A DNA stretch of 64,000 bases. It comes from Aphrocallistes beatrix (Eukaryota; Porifera; Hexactinellida; Sceptrulophora; Aphrocallistidae). Below, in pieces: positions 53,386 through 63,644 of the stretch. The stretch is taken from positions 2,108,001 through 2,172,000 of the forward strand of contig OY725504.1 of NCBI GenBank assembly GCA_963281255.1. Reading direction: 5' to 3'. The translations under genes and the position numbers were made by a program. Within the stretch, counting starts at the first letter, position 1. Each line of letters opens with the position of its first letter. Under the pieces are notes generated by a model. That model was not told where the DNA came from. It saw nothing but the letters and a program-made list of their open reading frames with translations, and did not search any database.

Positions 53386-54714
53386 TATGTCAAGTCTGTC
53401 CCTCAAGCTATGTCAAGTCTGTCCCTCAAGCTAAGTCAAGTCTATCTCTCAAGATAAGTCAAGTCTGTCCCTCAAGTTAAGTCAAGTCTCTCTCAAGCTA
53501 AGTCAAGTCTGTCCCTCAAGCTAAGTCAAGTTTATCTCTCAAGCTAAGCCAAGTCTGTCCCTCAAGCTAAGTCAAGTCTCTCTCAAGCTAAGTCAAGTCT
53601 GTCCCTCAAGTCTCAATATTGTGATTAACTATTCTTTTGATATTTTGTATGTATTAAGTATTAAATAATTCGAGTATGTGCATTAAAAACCAAATAATAT
53701 ATCTCATTTCAATTGTTCTGATATAATAGTTAGTTTGTCAGGGTGGGTGAATGCCTAAATTGATGGAAAATTGAATTATCTACAATATCAAAATTATTGG
53801 TTTTGAAGTATTTAACCAATCCATGGTACTGATTTTTGGGTGAGTGCCATTGCATTAGTATATAGAATGCTATGGTATTACATTGATGACAGTAAAATTT
53901 GTACTTTGACTCTAAGTAATCGTGGCACCCACAGCCATAAATGCTGTGTAACAACTCTTCATACATAAGCATATGCAAATGGAATGTTATAAACTAAAAC
54001 ATAATTTTGCAAAGAAAAATATCATCCAAAACTCGCCCCGGTTTCAGAGAGTAATTTGTATAGAACAGGACCATATTTGTCCGGATTTGCGGTCTGCCTC
54101 GGTTTAAGGGAGCCCCGGTTTTCGGAAGTGGACTGTAATACTAAATTGGATCTTTTCATGAAGGGAGTATTCAAATTCAAAGAGATACGAAGAGTCTGAA
54201 TTAAGATTCAAAATCTACACATTCGAATTGGTAAAAGTTTCTTAATAAATCGCTCAACCTATAAGTAAAAATATAAACCTTTGGCCATATGCGCCGAACT
54301 CGGGGGGCGGGGGGGCTGGGGGGGCTCGAGCCCACACTGGATTCGAAGATGGCCCATAGACGCAATACAAAATTTAGGGCTGAGCTTCCCCTGGAACCCC
54401 GAAATTGTCCTTAGATTTCGAAAAGTTCGGCGCCCCTGCCTTTGACTTCAGAGGTAATTCATCATCATTATGTATAGTAGTGAAAATGGACAAATGTGGC
54501 ACGAAGTGGCACCTCTTGAAAATTTAAAAACGTTGGGATGAATAATTGATTGCAAATATTAAACTGTAACTAATTCGAATGCGTCGATTTCGAATCTGAT
54601 CCGATTAGTTGTATCACATACAGTTTATGAGTTTTGATCTTCATGAATAGACTCATTTTAGTATTAAATGCACATGAATTGATGAAGTGTAGAAATACTT
54701 TTGTCCGGGGAGTG

Positions 54715-55339
54715 TATATCAAGTATTATTTAGTAGTAATTAGTAATCTACATCCTTGCAAATTGCAAAACTTTTTTCAAGGCCTGAAACGATAAATCTG
54801 TTGGACGAATAATACAGTGCAGCATTCCATTAACGAGAGCTAATTAACGAGATCCATTAACGAGAGCTAAAAAAACACTAGTGGATTCAACCAACAGACC
54901 GCCCCACACTGGTTAACACAATTAACACAAGCCTAAAGGTTGATTGAATATGTAGATGTGCCCCTCAGTATACGTTGTATAACCAGAAAAAATTGCGAGA
55001 AAATTCTAACATATCCATGGCTCAAATATTGCAGAAATATCAATTCTAGAGTTAAATTGATTTTACTGGTAGTTGCTAACCAACTTGTTTTCTATGATTA
55101 TTTTTTAAGATATGACAATTTTGACCAAGGATGAAACCGATTAAACCGAAAATCAGTATTGAATAATCGAATACGAATACTGATAATATTCGCTTACACT
55201 AATGAATACGAATGACTGATAAAATTCAGTTACTCCAAACAAATACCAAAACGGATATTCGGATTATAAATTATTTTCATATTGCAAGGGGCATCCAAGT
55301 TGTCACCTTTAAAATATCTGAAAATGACAAATAACATAA
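54715..55339. other. intron 1, with a short AT-rich tandem stretch
   Basis: At 55124-55260 the phrase GATGAAACCGATTAAACCG and the AATCGAATACGAATACTGAT repeats resemble the hAT element at 39542, including its minisatellite style. Ends are not clear. Confidence 0.4.
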
Positions 55340-55460
55340 TACGAGGGTCATCCAAAAGTTGTGTCGTACAAAAAAACTATTACACATATACAGTTCAACT
55401 TCAAAGTTTTTAAAAAGTTTTTCAAAGTATTCTCCATAATACTCTTTGAAAAGATTCATG
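55340..55460 (-). pseudogene. mariner C-terminal fragment with TIR
   Basis: The minus strand reads YYGEYFEKLFKNFEVE, the C-terminal GEYFEK motif of mariner transposases. Then comes a terminus read on the plus strand as ACGAGGGTCATCCAAAAGTT, a mariner-type TIR. The rest of the element is absent. Confidence 0.6.
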
Positions 55461-55700
55461 AGAAGAAATCAATTATAGAAGGAGTTATGTCATTTTCCTG
55501 CGGTGGGTCCATAGGGCGTCTTCAAATGCCAGTCAGGTTCAGGATTGATAAAAATCAAGACTCCTTTTTAGAAATTCAAAAATATTTTATTAATTTAAAT
55601 CTGATCTCTTTTATTAAATCAGATTTTTGTATTCTATTTCACATTTTCTTATATTATTTTGCTAATAAATCAACTTCATTGGGATCAGATATTTAATAGT

Positions 55701-56252
55701 ACAAGCGCGCTTCGCTTGCTTGCGCTGCGCGGCTGGTGGACTTTGTGTCCGCCGGAGGCACCCTTTGGGCGCCTGTGGTCACCATTGATTAATTGATGGG
55801 AGGTAACATCCCTAAATACGTTTGTCATAATGCTATAATCGATAACGCACGAAAAATCCCCAGATTTGTCAGTTTTAAAAATTTTGATGCGTAATGATTA
55901 CGTCATGACAGTGATGAGTCATCATTTTTTGATGATAGTTGCATCATATTTGAGGTATGTTAGTATACAGATTCTATTAAAATTCCAGCCTTCTATCTCC
56001 TATAATGGCTGAGTTATGCTCGAATAACTGTATTGCTTAACTTTTTAAAATGTGACAATGACGTCATAATTCCATGATGAGTTGACATTTTCGTCTGAGC
56101 TCAGAACTTACTGGAGCCATAGCCAAAGACTCCCACATGCCAAAATGCTTTCTGTGCCTGGCAGTTTCTTCAATCAATTCGTTACAGATATATATATATA
56201 TACATACTACTATATACATACACAAACATTAATCGAGTTTTAATAGTAAGGA
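55701..56252 (-). mobile_element. HN1 repeat, full-length copy
   Basis: Runs from ACAAGCGCGCTTCGCTTGC to TTTTAATAGTAAGGA, with both CRE-like sites partly changed. Complete at both ends. Confidence 0.88.
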
Positions 56253-56564
56253 TATTATAGATTTAATTTGGCGTGATAACTTCCGTTTGAAGTTCCGTTT
56301 CCTTCCGTTTGAATTCCGTATGAACTTCCGTTTGAATTCTTGAATTCAATAGAATTCTTCTTCCTATAATTCTACGAATTCCTTGAATTCAGTTAATATA
56401 AAAAGGGAGGCCATCCTGGATGTCGATTTATAAATTCTGACACTATAATTAAGTTAATTTCAAAAAATGAGAGTTTCGCAAATGAATTTCATTAATATAC
56501 CCAAGTACGAATATCTTTACTATAAAACTGGATTAATGTTTATACATTTGTATATAGTCGACTC
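56253..56564. other. intron 1, short CTTCCGTTTGAA repeats
   Basis: Four or five variants of CTTCCGTTTGAA at 56281-56335, followed by GAATTC-rich sequence. A degenerate short tandem repeat. Confidence 0.55.
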
Positions 56565-57060
56565 AGCTTAATAGGATCACTGCTTAACCGGGTCACTTTT
56601 ACAGAAACGGAAGGGCAAGAAGCTAATACAAAATATTTTCTGTTAATAGGAGGATAATATTCGAAATCAATATAATATTCGAAATCTACACCCCGAAAAC
56701 CCCATGCCAACCGTTGGAAGATAGTCTCTAGCCTACTTTTGTGATTTGTTTACTTTACGTGACTATTGAAAACAAACTAAACAAATAATTTATCATATAG
56801 ATTCGAAAATATGATATTCAAACTCTACACTCCTGAAAACCCGATGTCAACAGTTGAATGCAAGTTTCTAGCATATTTTTGAGATTTGATTACTTTATGT
56901 ATCTATTGTAAACAAAGGTAAACACATTAATTTATCATATTGATCTGAGAATATAATATTCGAAATCTACACCCCCTCAAAAGCCCATGCCAACAGTTGA
57001 AAGATAGTCCCTAGCCTATTTTTAGGAATTGTTTACTTGAGAAGTTATTACTTTGAGGTA
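56565..57060. repeat. three tandem 135-145 bp units after a Tigger-like terminus
   Basis: GTCGACTCAGCTTAATAGGA followed by CTGCTTAACCGGGTCAC near 56567 resembles a Tigger TIR. Then a unit beginning ATATTCGAAATCTACACCCC occurs near 56678, 56812 and 56956. Each unit continues with CCATGCCAAC-GTTGAA and AGTCTCTAGCCTA-type text. An inverted piece of the same unit is near 63845-63895. Confidence 0.7.
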
Positions 57061-57293
57061 TTAAAAACAATGACAGCCTACAATAGTGTCGTACAATGAT
57101 TTCCATTGTGAGAATGAAGTCATACATAGTATTGTATAGAAAATGTGTGAAAATTTCGCTTAAATCTTTGAACTTAATCGTAGATTCATCATTTGACACC
57201 TACATGCCAATTTTCCTATCTCTACGACTTACAAATTCTTCAATCAATTCGGACAAACAAAGAAAAAAAAAATCCTAGCGTTTTAATATGTAT

Positions 57294-57470
57294 ACAAGCG
57301 CGCTTCGCTTGCTTGCGCTGCGCGCCTGGGCGCACATTGATGAGTTATAAGGTAGACAACAACTATAATTACGTCTGTCTTACTTGTTATACACGATATC
57401 ACTCGAAAAGCCACTATAATTGTCAAATTTTCAACTTTTGATGAGTAATGTTGACGTCATGATAGAGCAG
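57294..57470 (-). mobile_element. HN1 repeat, 3' half, cut by a hAT element
   Basis: ACAAGCGCGCTTCGCTTGC at the left. The body stops at TTGACGTCATGATAGAG, where the hAT terminus begins. The other half is not found on the far side because that hAT copy is itself truncated. Confidence 0.75.
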
Positions 57471-57888
57471 GGGTTCTCAACCTTTTACGAGCTGTGTACC
57501 CTAAGGCGAAAGGAAAAGTCCAGGTACCCTCGATTCAAATCTAGCAAGATTCCGCTAAAATATATGTTGATATAATTTGTAATACTATTATGGACACAAC
57601 ATAGTTTACTACTAACTCTGGATGACATCCGCTAAGATGCCTCTTGAGTAAGCTTGGCTTCATCGATTGATCAGAAAGGACCTTAAAGCACACTACGCAG
57701 TGTGGTAGTTCGCGTCCATTTTTCAGCATAAGTGTGAAACCGTGTTGAATATACATAATTATCATTATATTTTCGTTTTTTCTTTGATTCCTTAAGTAAT
57801 GATTTTGCCATTTGAGTAACGGTTCAAATTTTAAATTGACCTGAAATTATGTGAAATAAAAATTTGTATCTTGAAATTGAAACCCTAC
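57471..57888 (-). pseudogene. hAT element with a BED-type zinc finger exon, truncated
   Basis: The hAT terminus CAGGGGTTCTCAACC is at 57471. The minus strand 57765-57541 reads GRELPHCVVCFKVLSDQSMK then PSLLKRHLSGCHPEL, a BED finger (Cys-x2-Cys ... His-x4-His) like the N-terminus of ZBED5/ZMYM6-type hAT proteins. The sequence is collinear with the two parts of 60934-63644 up to about 57885, where a mariner-type relic abuts. No catalytic domain remains. Confidence 0.75.
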
Positions 57889-59050
57889 GCATTTTTCAAG
57901 TCGAAGAACGAAGTTCTCCATCACAGATTTTCAGTTGTCCTTTAGATGTTTCTCATCTCCTCCTGGATCTTCCTCTTGAGCTCACTGAGTGTCCTGGGCT
58001 TTATAGCATACACTCTGTCCTTCAGGAACCCCCAGAGATAAAAATCAAGAGGACTGAGATCCGGTGAGTAGGGTTCCCACTCATGTTCACTTCTCCGGCT
58101 GATCACTCGGCTTCCAAAGTGGTTCTTGATCCATTCCAGGGTTTTGTTGGAGGTATGAGGGGTTGCCCAATCTTGTTGAAACCAGAACTTGGCTAGGTAT
58201 CCTCTGTAGTTTTCTTCAATTCATTCCAAAAGACCTGAATAATCTTGAGATAACGGTCGGTGTTAATCGTCACTGTCTTTCCACTCTCTTCGAAGAACAG
58301 CAGACCAACGACCCCCCCCCTTTCATTGAGAACGCAGCCCAAACTGTAAGCTTCTGAGGTTTCTCTGTAACTTCTGTTGGACGTTCTGAACCCCAGTAGA
58401 CGTTGTTTTAAGAATTCACCTGCTCATCAAGATGAAAATGAACCTCATCCATTGTCCATAGGTGATTCAAAAATGACTTTGGAGCCTCAATTTTATCCAG
58501 TAACCATTTTACCATCTCAGATCTCTTCACTTTGTCAGCTATAGCAAGCTTCTGGTGTAGCTGTATACGGTATGATATTGTTTAAGTCATCAAGAACCCT
58601 GCGCAGTGTAATGCGTGATAAGTTCACTAATTGACACCTCTTCCTTGTTGACCTCTTTGGAGTTGGGAACAGACTAACGAACGGACTCATCTTCATCAGG
58701 ACGAATCGTCTTCCGCCCTGAGTGGATCAAGCGGTCATTATATTTAGAATTGAGGTTCTTAACTGTCCTTTCCTGTTCAAACTTTTTGATCCAGTCAAAG
58801 ATAACTGATTTGCTGGGAGGTTTTAGCTCGTTGAAGTCTTAAGAAAAATTTTTCGGTACAGAAGTGTAAGAGTGTACTTGTAGTAGAGCTTGAAGCAATA
58901 TATCCTCTTCTCTGTGCTCCACTGCTTGCCATAAATGCTTCGGGTATATATCTACCATATCCTAAAAAAATTCCATTATTTAAAAAACATAGACATAATG
59001 AGCTCGAAATTACTTTTCTGTCCATATAGTTCTGTTTATTTTGGCCCACC
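57889..59050 (-). pseudogene. mariner/IS630-type transposase relic
   Basis: The minus strand from about 58990 reads, across many stops and shifts, VDIYPKHLWQAVEHRE, PPSKSVIFDWIKKFEQERTV and NLNSKYNDRLIHSGRKTIRP (DNA-binding half). Then come WTMDEVHFHL near 58450 and KTVTINTDRYLKIIQVFWNE near 58270-58210. The region of the last two acids (57985-58150) is heavily changed. The right TIR reads GGGTGGGCCAAAATAAACAG at 59050. The family is common in arthropods and has a Gly-Ser-rich linker replaced here by frame breaks. Confidence 0.7.
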
Positions 59051-59059
59051 CGGTAAATA

Positions 59060-59553
59060 ATATATCTGCAGCGAATTGATTGAAGAAACTGCCAGGCACA
59101 GAAAGCATATTTTTGGCATGTGGAAGTCTTTTGGCTATGGCTCCAGTAAGTTCTGAGCTCAGACGAAAATGTCGGCTCATCATGGAATTATGACGTCATT
59201 GTCACCTTTTTTATTATTAGAAATTTCAGTTTTTCGACTATAACTCAGCCATTTTAGGTGATAGAAGGCAGAAATTTTAATAGAATTTGTATATTAATAA
59301 ATCTCAAAAATGATACAACTAACATAAAATGATGACGCATCACTCTGTTTTGACGTAATCTTCAAGCATCAAAAATTTATAAAACAAATTTTGCTATTTT
59401 TCGAGTGATATCGATTGTAACAGTAAGACAGACGTATTTAGAGATTTCATATACCTTAAGTTTAATCATTGTGTGTCTAGGAACCTAATGGATGCCTAGG
59501 CGGACACAAAGTGTCCGCAAGCTGCGGAGTGCAAGCAAGCGAAGCGCCCTTGT
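59060..59553 (+). mobile_element. HN1 repeat, 5' leader trimmed
   Basis: Starts at the AATATATCTGCAGCGAATTG region without the CTTACTATTAAAACTCG leader. The subterminal inverted copy, ATCGATTGTAACAGTAAG, is at 59410-59427. It ends GCGAAGCGCCCTTGT. Confidence 0.82.
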
Positions 59554-59986
59554 TCTGGTTAAAAGTCGATTAATTTTTTAACACTTTCATTGTGTTTTAG
59601 GCAAAAAGCAAAATTAGGTTTTGCCTAAATTGCAAATGTATGCTAATAATCGATTTTTAACTAGAGATCCATACTCAAGGTAAATTTCTGAATCTTGGAT
59701 AGATATATTGAAGACGTTTTGAAATTTTGCCTTAAAAAGTACTAAATCCGTTTGTATTCCGTTTTTATGTCAATTATAATATCATCAAGTTCCAATTTTC
59801 ATGCTAGTATCACGATTTCGACATTTCGTGTCTATTCGCTGTATACTGTGTCTCCCTGGATAACTGACATTCGCCAACCTTTGTACAAGATATGAAATTT
59901 GCTTACTTAAGAAATGAGATTTAGAATATAAGATACCATGAAATCTTCCAAATCTATCAAATTAATAGTTAGCCTATAAAACTAAC
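59554..59986 (-). other. ABHD17 intron 1, part next to exon 1
   Basis: Intron sequence up to the donor GTTAGT at 59986. A short inverted pair, GGTTAAAAGTCGATTAATTT and AATCGATTTTTAACTAGA, brackets 59556-59665. Confidence 0.5.
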
Positions 59987-60216
59987 CGATTCCCTCTTCG
60001 TGTTCTCGTATAAAATACCTCAATACCATCCAATTCTCTATGTGAATATTGCCACTCAGAGCGATCAGTTAAATGGAGTGATGTTGTACCATCTTCTTCA
60101 TTGATAACAGTATACGTATTTTCAGGGGGTAAAAAAGCAAGTTTAGAAGCAATTCTTGAAGGAAAAGGAGGACAACAAAATAAATAACAGAAGTCTGAAA
60201 ACGAAAGTGAATTCAT
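59987..60216 (-). CDS. ABHD17: ABHD17 coding exon 1 (N-terminus)
   Basis: Encodes residues 1-76 plus two bases of codon 77. It starts [19 protein letters not shown], the Cys-rich N-terminus of ABHD17. Cys10, Cys14 and Cys15 are the probable S-palmitoylation cluster that anchors the protein to membranes, and the family is known to need it for plasma-membrane targeting. The conserved [12 protein letters not shown] and the EWQYSHREL...IEVF stretch follow. The exon ends AATCG before the donor GTTAGT. I chose the ATG at 60214-60216 because it matches the family start and because a pyrimidine-rich run ending in AG (60221-60222) sits four bases upstream, as if the exon begins in the 5'UTR at 60220. 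Compared with human ABHD17A, the linker between the LAFLPPE and HLTDR motifs is short. Confidence 0.95.
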
Positions 60217-60478
60217 GAATCTAACAAAAGACAAAAAGTAATCTAAAACAAAGGTTCAAAAATCTCAAATAGTTCACGTATTTCAAAATCACAAATAATT
60301 AAACAAAATAACAAACTTCACAGAGGATTGATTGAAGGATCGGCAAGTTGCAGATATATGGAAATTGGCATGTAGGAGTCAAATGATGAGTCTACGATTA
60401 AGTTCGAAGATCTAAGCGGAATATCTACAACTCTGGAAAAAATCGAAAACATTTTTTAAACCTTTTCTATACAATATA
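60217..60478 (-). promoter_or_regulatory. probable 5'UTR acceptor upstream of ABHD17 start
   Basis: On the minus strand a T-rich tract (from about 60239) ends in AG at 60222-60221, and the four bases ATTC separate it from the initiator ATG. This looks like a splice acceptor, so a non-coding first exon and the promoter probably lie further right, possibly outside the window. No TATA box or other promoter motif was convincing here. The rest of this stretch is ordinary AT-rich sequence. Confidence 0.5.
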
Positions 60479-60933
60479 CTCTAATCGGACAAAAGTATTT
60501 GAAATACTTACTATTTTCCATATTAGTTAGTTATAAAGTGGGTCTATTCAGGAGTGAAATGTGACCAAACTGTTACAGATACTGTAATTTCGATTTCAAA
60601 TGTATCTTCTACACATTCGAATTACTCAGGTTAGAAGCCTTATAGTGATTTATTAATTTCCAAGGTGAAGATTCATCAAATTGTGCCACTCATCATGTCT
60701 AATGGTAATGGGAGTAAAAAGTGCCACAAAGTGACATATATTGAAAATAATTCAACCAATGAATGAGTATAGCAATAGAAGGCTTCAAACCTGAGTAATT
60801 CAAATGTGTAGAATATGAATTTGAAATCGAAATTACAGTATCTGTAACAGTTTGATTACATTCTCTCCATGAATAGACCCACTAGTTATGATGTAAAATA
60901 GTGAGGATTTCAAATATTATTGTCCGGTTAGAG

Positions 60934-63644
60934 CAGGGGTTCTCAACCTTTTACGAACTGCGTACCCCTTGAGGCGAAAGGAAAAGTCCAGGTACCCTCG
61001 ATTCAAATCTAGCAAGATTCCGCTAAATTATTATTGGTTGATATAATTTGTAATATGATGAACAGGTTAAGGATACCGCCCTCGAAAAAACATATGATTT
61101 GCATTACAGCATACGATGAAAGTAGAGCTATAAGAGATGTTAAGCGTGGGGAGGTATCTCCATCAAGAAATACTGGCACATTCCAAACCGTTTTTGATTC
61201 TCATTTCTAGATTTTGAGATACAGTGTCTCAAAGTCTGTTTTTTAAATTTTCCGCTAGCACATCTTAATGGTAGAAATTTAGCCACTCAATGAATTGTTT
61301 AGGACATACCAAGGAATCAAACGCTTCCAAAATCGAATCATAGATAGTCTACCATATTTGCAACTTCATAGGACCAGAAGAAAGTTAAAATGACAAATAT
61401 TGTAAATTTTATCGGTGTCCGATAAAAAAGGGCCAAAAAAGGGCCAAAAATGTCTGAAATCATGAATAAAATCACCGAGTTAGAATATATCCAAAAAATG
61501 GTGGTCCTACGTTCATCGCCTAATGATATGAAACAACTCTTGAAATTTTCAAACTTCTATCTCAAACCAAATTTGAGAAATAATTCTGTAAAGACGGTCA
61601 ATTTTGAAATTTTAAAGTCCCGAGATATAGAGATTTTAAGTTTAGGTGTTAAGAAGAATGTAAAATGAGTTATTAATAATGCACATAAGCATCCACAGAC
61701 ATTTATTCGCATCCATACTGCTGATTTAGGTATATTAAAGCAAAATTATTTACCAAAAAATAGCAAAAGGACCCTGAAAATCCACAAATTTCCTTGAGGC
61801 CCCTAACTCCGAATATTTTGAGATAATTGTAAATAATATTTCATATTCCTGGCACTGCGAGGTATAATCTATCAGTTTAGAATGAATAAAAAGCTTCCAA
61901 AAAGTATATTAGGAAGTTAGAGCGAAAGTCTACGACTTTTAGTTTCGAAGTTAGGATTTTCGAAAAATGCTACGTCATCATATGACAAAAATCTAAAACT
62001 TAACATTCCATAGGGTGTAGTGCAATTATTATCAAAGAATCATATATGTACACTAGTAAAAAGTATATTAGGAAGTGAGAACTAAGAATTTGGACTTGTA
62101 TTTACAAAGATAGAGAGATATCTCTTTTTGGACCCTAAATGGGGGTTTTTGACCGAATCTGCGAGGTCCAAGGCCAGAACTTTCAAAATAATTATCAAAA
62201 GTTCTCCAATTTTTCTGTACATATTATTAACGGCAATTGTATTCACTATTTAGCATAATAGCTAAATTTGGACACATATTTAATGATTAGATTCGCCATT
62301 TTCTAATAGATTCAAAGTTCTCCATAGAATTTGTATTACAATTAAATCAATGATAAGTCGAGAATTATTTATTTTTTGACAAAGGAATGTTCGAGGAACC
62401 TATATATTTTCGCATATATCCTTTTATTTAAGGATATAATATATTATATATCTACAATAGTTTTTAAGATATGACATCAGCCTCTTTCGGGACCTTAGAG
62501 GCCGAACTTTACCTATAATATGCGATATCTCAAGAACAAATGGTCGGATCCGAACAAATTTTTTTTTGAAACGATCAGAATTTTATTTCTGACCCAGTGA
62601 TCGCTAAATATCTGAGATCAAACTTGCGATTTCCCGAGGATTATATAAATGAACTCCCTTATAGAGCTATTTTGTTTGGATTTTATTTGCCCATTCTTTT
62701 AAATCTTTGTGTTTTATAATCTCCAAAGGTGCTAATACAATGTTAAGGTTCATATTATTAAAAAAATATCAAATAAGTTAAAAACTAACTGTTAAATGAG
62801 TCAAAATCCTCTAATAATTTTCAATTTTTATTAGCGCTAAACTTTAGGGGGTTATTTCGCAAAAAATACAAAAAAATGCCGTCCAAATAGTGCTATCAGA
62901 TGGTGGACCGATCAGTAATACAATAAAATTAGCAATAAAACATTTTGCAGTTTTTTTTTACGCCAGTCAAGATTTTTCGAGGGCGGTATCCTTAAATAGT
63001 TAGGACAAAGTTTAATGAGATGGCTGGGCCTGCTTTGCTTTTACAGGTTCATCAATTCTTGATTCGATTTTAGATAAAGCTACACGGAGGTCAGGCTCTA
63101 CGCATAAACGAGCACGATATCTCTTTTCTCAAAGAGTGCACTCTAGACACCACTACGCACTGTGGTTGTTCGCTTCCATTTTTCAGCATAAGTGTGAAAC
63201 CGTGTTGAATATAATTATCATTATATTTTCGTTTTCCCCCGATTCCTTAAGTAATGAATTGCCATTTGAGTAACAGTTCAAATTTTAAATTGATCTGAAA
63301 TTATGTGAAATAACAATTTATTTTTAGAATTTATATCTAGAAATTGAAACCCTAAAATGGTATAGTCAAATTAAGTTCAGCAATAGTATCCACCCAGCTT
63401 TTATTTGTCCATTCATAAATTCGTGTCAAAATATACACTGGTAATTAGCAACCTTACATAATTAACCAAAGAATACGTACTGTCATAATTACGGTTTACT
63501 TTTGACAGGTCTCAAATCAGAAGTAATTACCAGACATAATTTCATAGTACTTCTAGACATTTAAAGTTTGTTCAGTGTACCCTTCGAAAACATCTGGCGT
63601 ACCCCTCGAAAAATACCTGGCGTACCCCAGGTTGAGAACCCCTG
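60934..63644. mobile_element. hAT element (BED-type family), split by a TTAA element
   Basis: The ends CAGGGGTTCTCAACC and GGTTGAGAACCCCTG have GGTTAGAG duplicated on both sides (60926-60933 and 63645-63652). Collinear with 57471-57888 on both sides of the inner insertion. Its BED-finger region, near 63150-63190, has a large deletion. About 0.79 kb without the insertion, so non-autonomous. Confidence 0.93.
61071..62991. mobile_element. 1.92 kb TTAA-flanked non-autonomous element, copy 2
   Basis: The ends GGATACCGCCCTCGAAAAAA and TTTTTCGAGGGCGGTATCC have TTAA on each side (61067-61070 and 62992-62995). Collinear with copy 1 along its full length and only two bases different in total length. 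No reading frame longer than chance. Confidence 0.93.

Larger units (their letters stand above)
52010..53618. repeat. minisatellite, 23-bp unit, split by a Tc1
   Basis: The unit AAGTCAAGTCTGTCCCTCAA plus GCT repeats about ten times from 53386 to 53618, with some 21-bp variants, and about twice before 52048. The Tc1 element at 52050-53385 sits in the TA of one unit. Confidence 0.88.
50769..53874. mobile_element. LT7-related long-TIR element (CATAGCATT type)
   Basis: The TIRs of about 70 bp begin CATAGCATTCTATATACTAA. GTATTAC is duplicated at 50762-50768 and 53875-53881, and the uninterrupted relative at 6550 shows the empty site. It contains a hairpin, a Tigger-type MITE and a minisatellite with a Tc1 in it. 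No transposase of its own was recognised. A hAT-like end (CACCCCTAGAGTTACGCC) lies near 51224. Confidence 0.9.
50521..54135. mobile_element. CAGTCCAC-family MITE, copy 2, split
   Basis: Collinear with 6248-6774: 50521-50768 covers the left part (GTTAGTATAGCTCGTGACAA) and 53875-54135 the right part, ending TTTTCGGAAGTGGACTG then TA. The first 50 bp or so are lost or rearranged. Confidence 0.85.
50483..54714. mobile_element. outer MITE of a five-layer nest (GGACAAAAGTATTT family)
   Basis: The left end CTCTAATCGGATAAAAGTAT follows TA (50481-50482). The right end ATACTTTTGTCCGGGGAGTG is followed by TA. Its own sequence lies at 50483-50520 and 54136-54714, where GGATCTTTTCATGAAGGGAG matches the copy at 60535. 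Everything between is inserted. Confidence 0.75.
2459..60216 (-). other. ABHD17: ABHD17 gene span (four coding exons, three complete introns)
   Basis: Four separated minus-strand segments join in frame through GT-AG introns into one ABHD17 (FAM108) hydrolase. Seen directly: exon lengths 230, 170, 244 and 202 bp, giving 76 codons + CG|A, 56 codons + G|GT, 80 codons + AG|T, then 67 codons, 282 residues in all. The split codons give Arg77, Gly134 and Ser215. The catalytic triad by family alignment is Ser169 (GQSIG), Asp234 (TEDE) and His263 (AGHND), one residue lower than in human ABHD17B. ABHD17 enzymes are palmitoyl-protein thioesterases that remove palmitate from substrates such as N-Ras and PSD-95 at membranes. 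Introns are 18,114 bp, 26,131 bp and 12,667 bp, and are filled with transposons. The three vertebrate paralogues cannot be told apart here, so the symbol is the family name. Confidence 0.95.

Noticed and set aside
53386..53618. Short regular repeats resembling a CRISPR array
   Set aside because: The 23-bp units are head-to-tail without spacers, so it is a minisatellite.
57541..57765. Host zinc-finger gene
   Set aside because: The BED finger lies between a hAT terminus and sequence shared with a second hAT copy, so it is transposon-derived.
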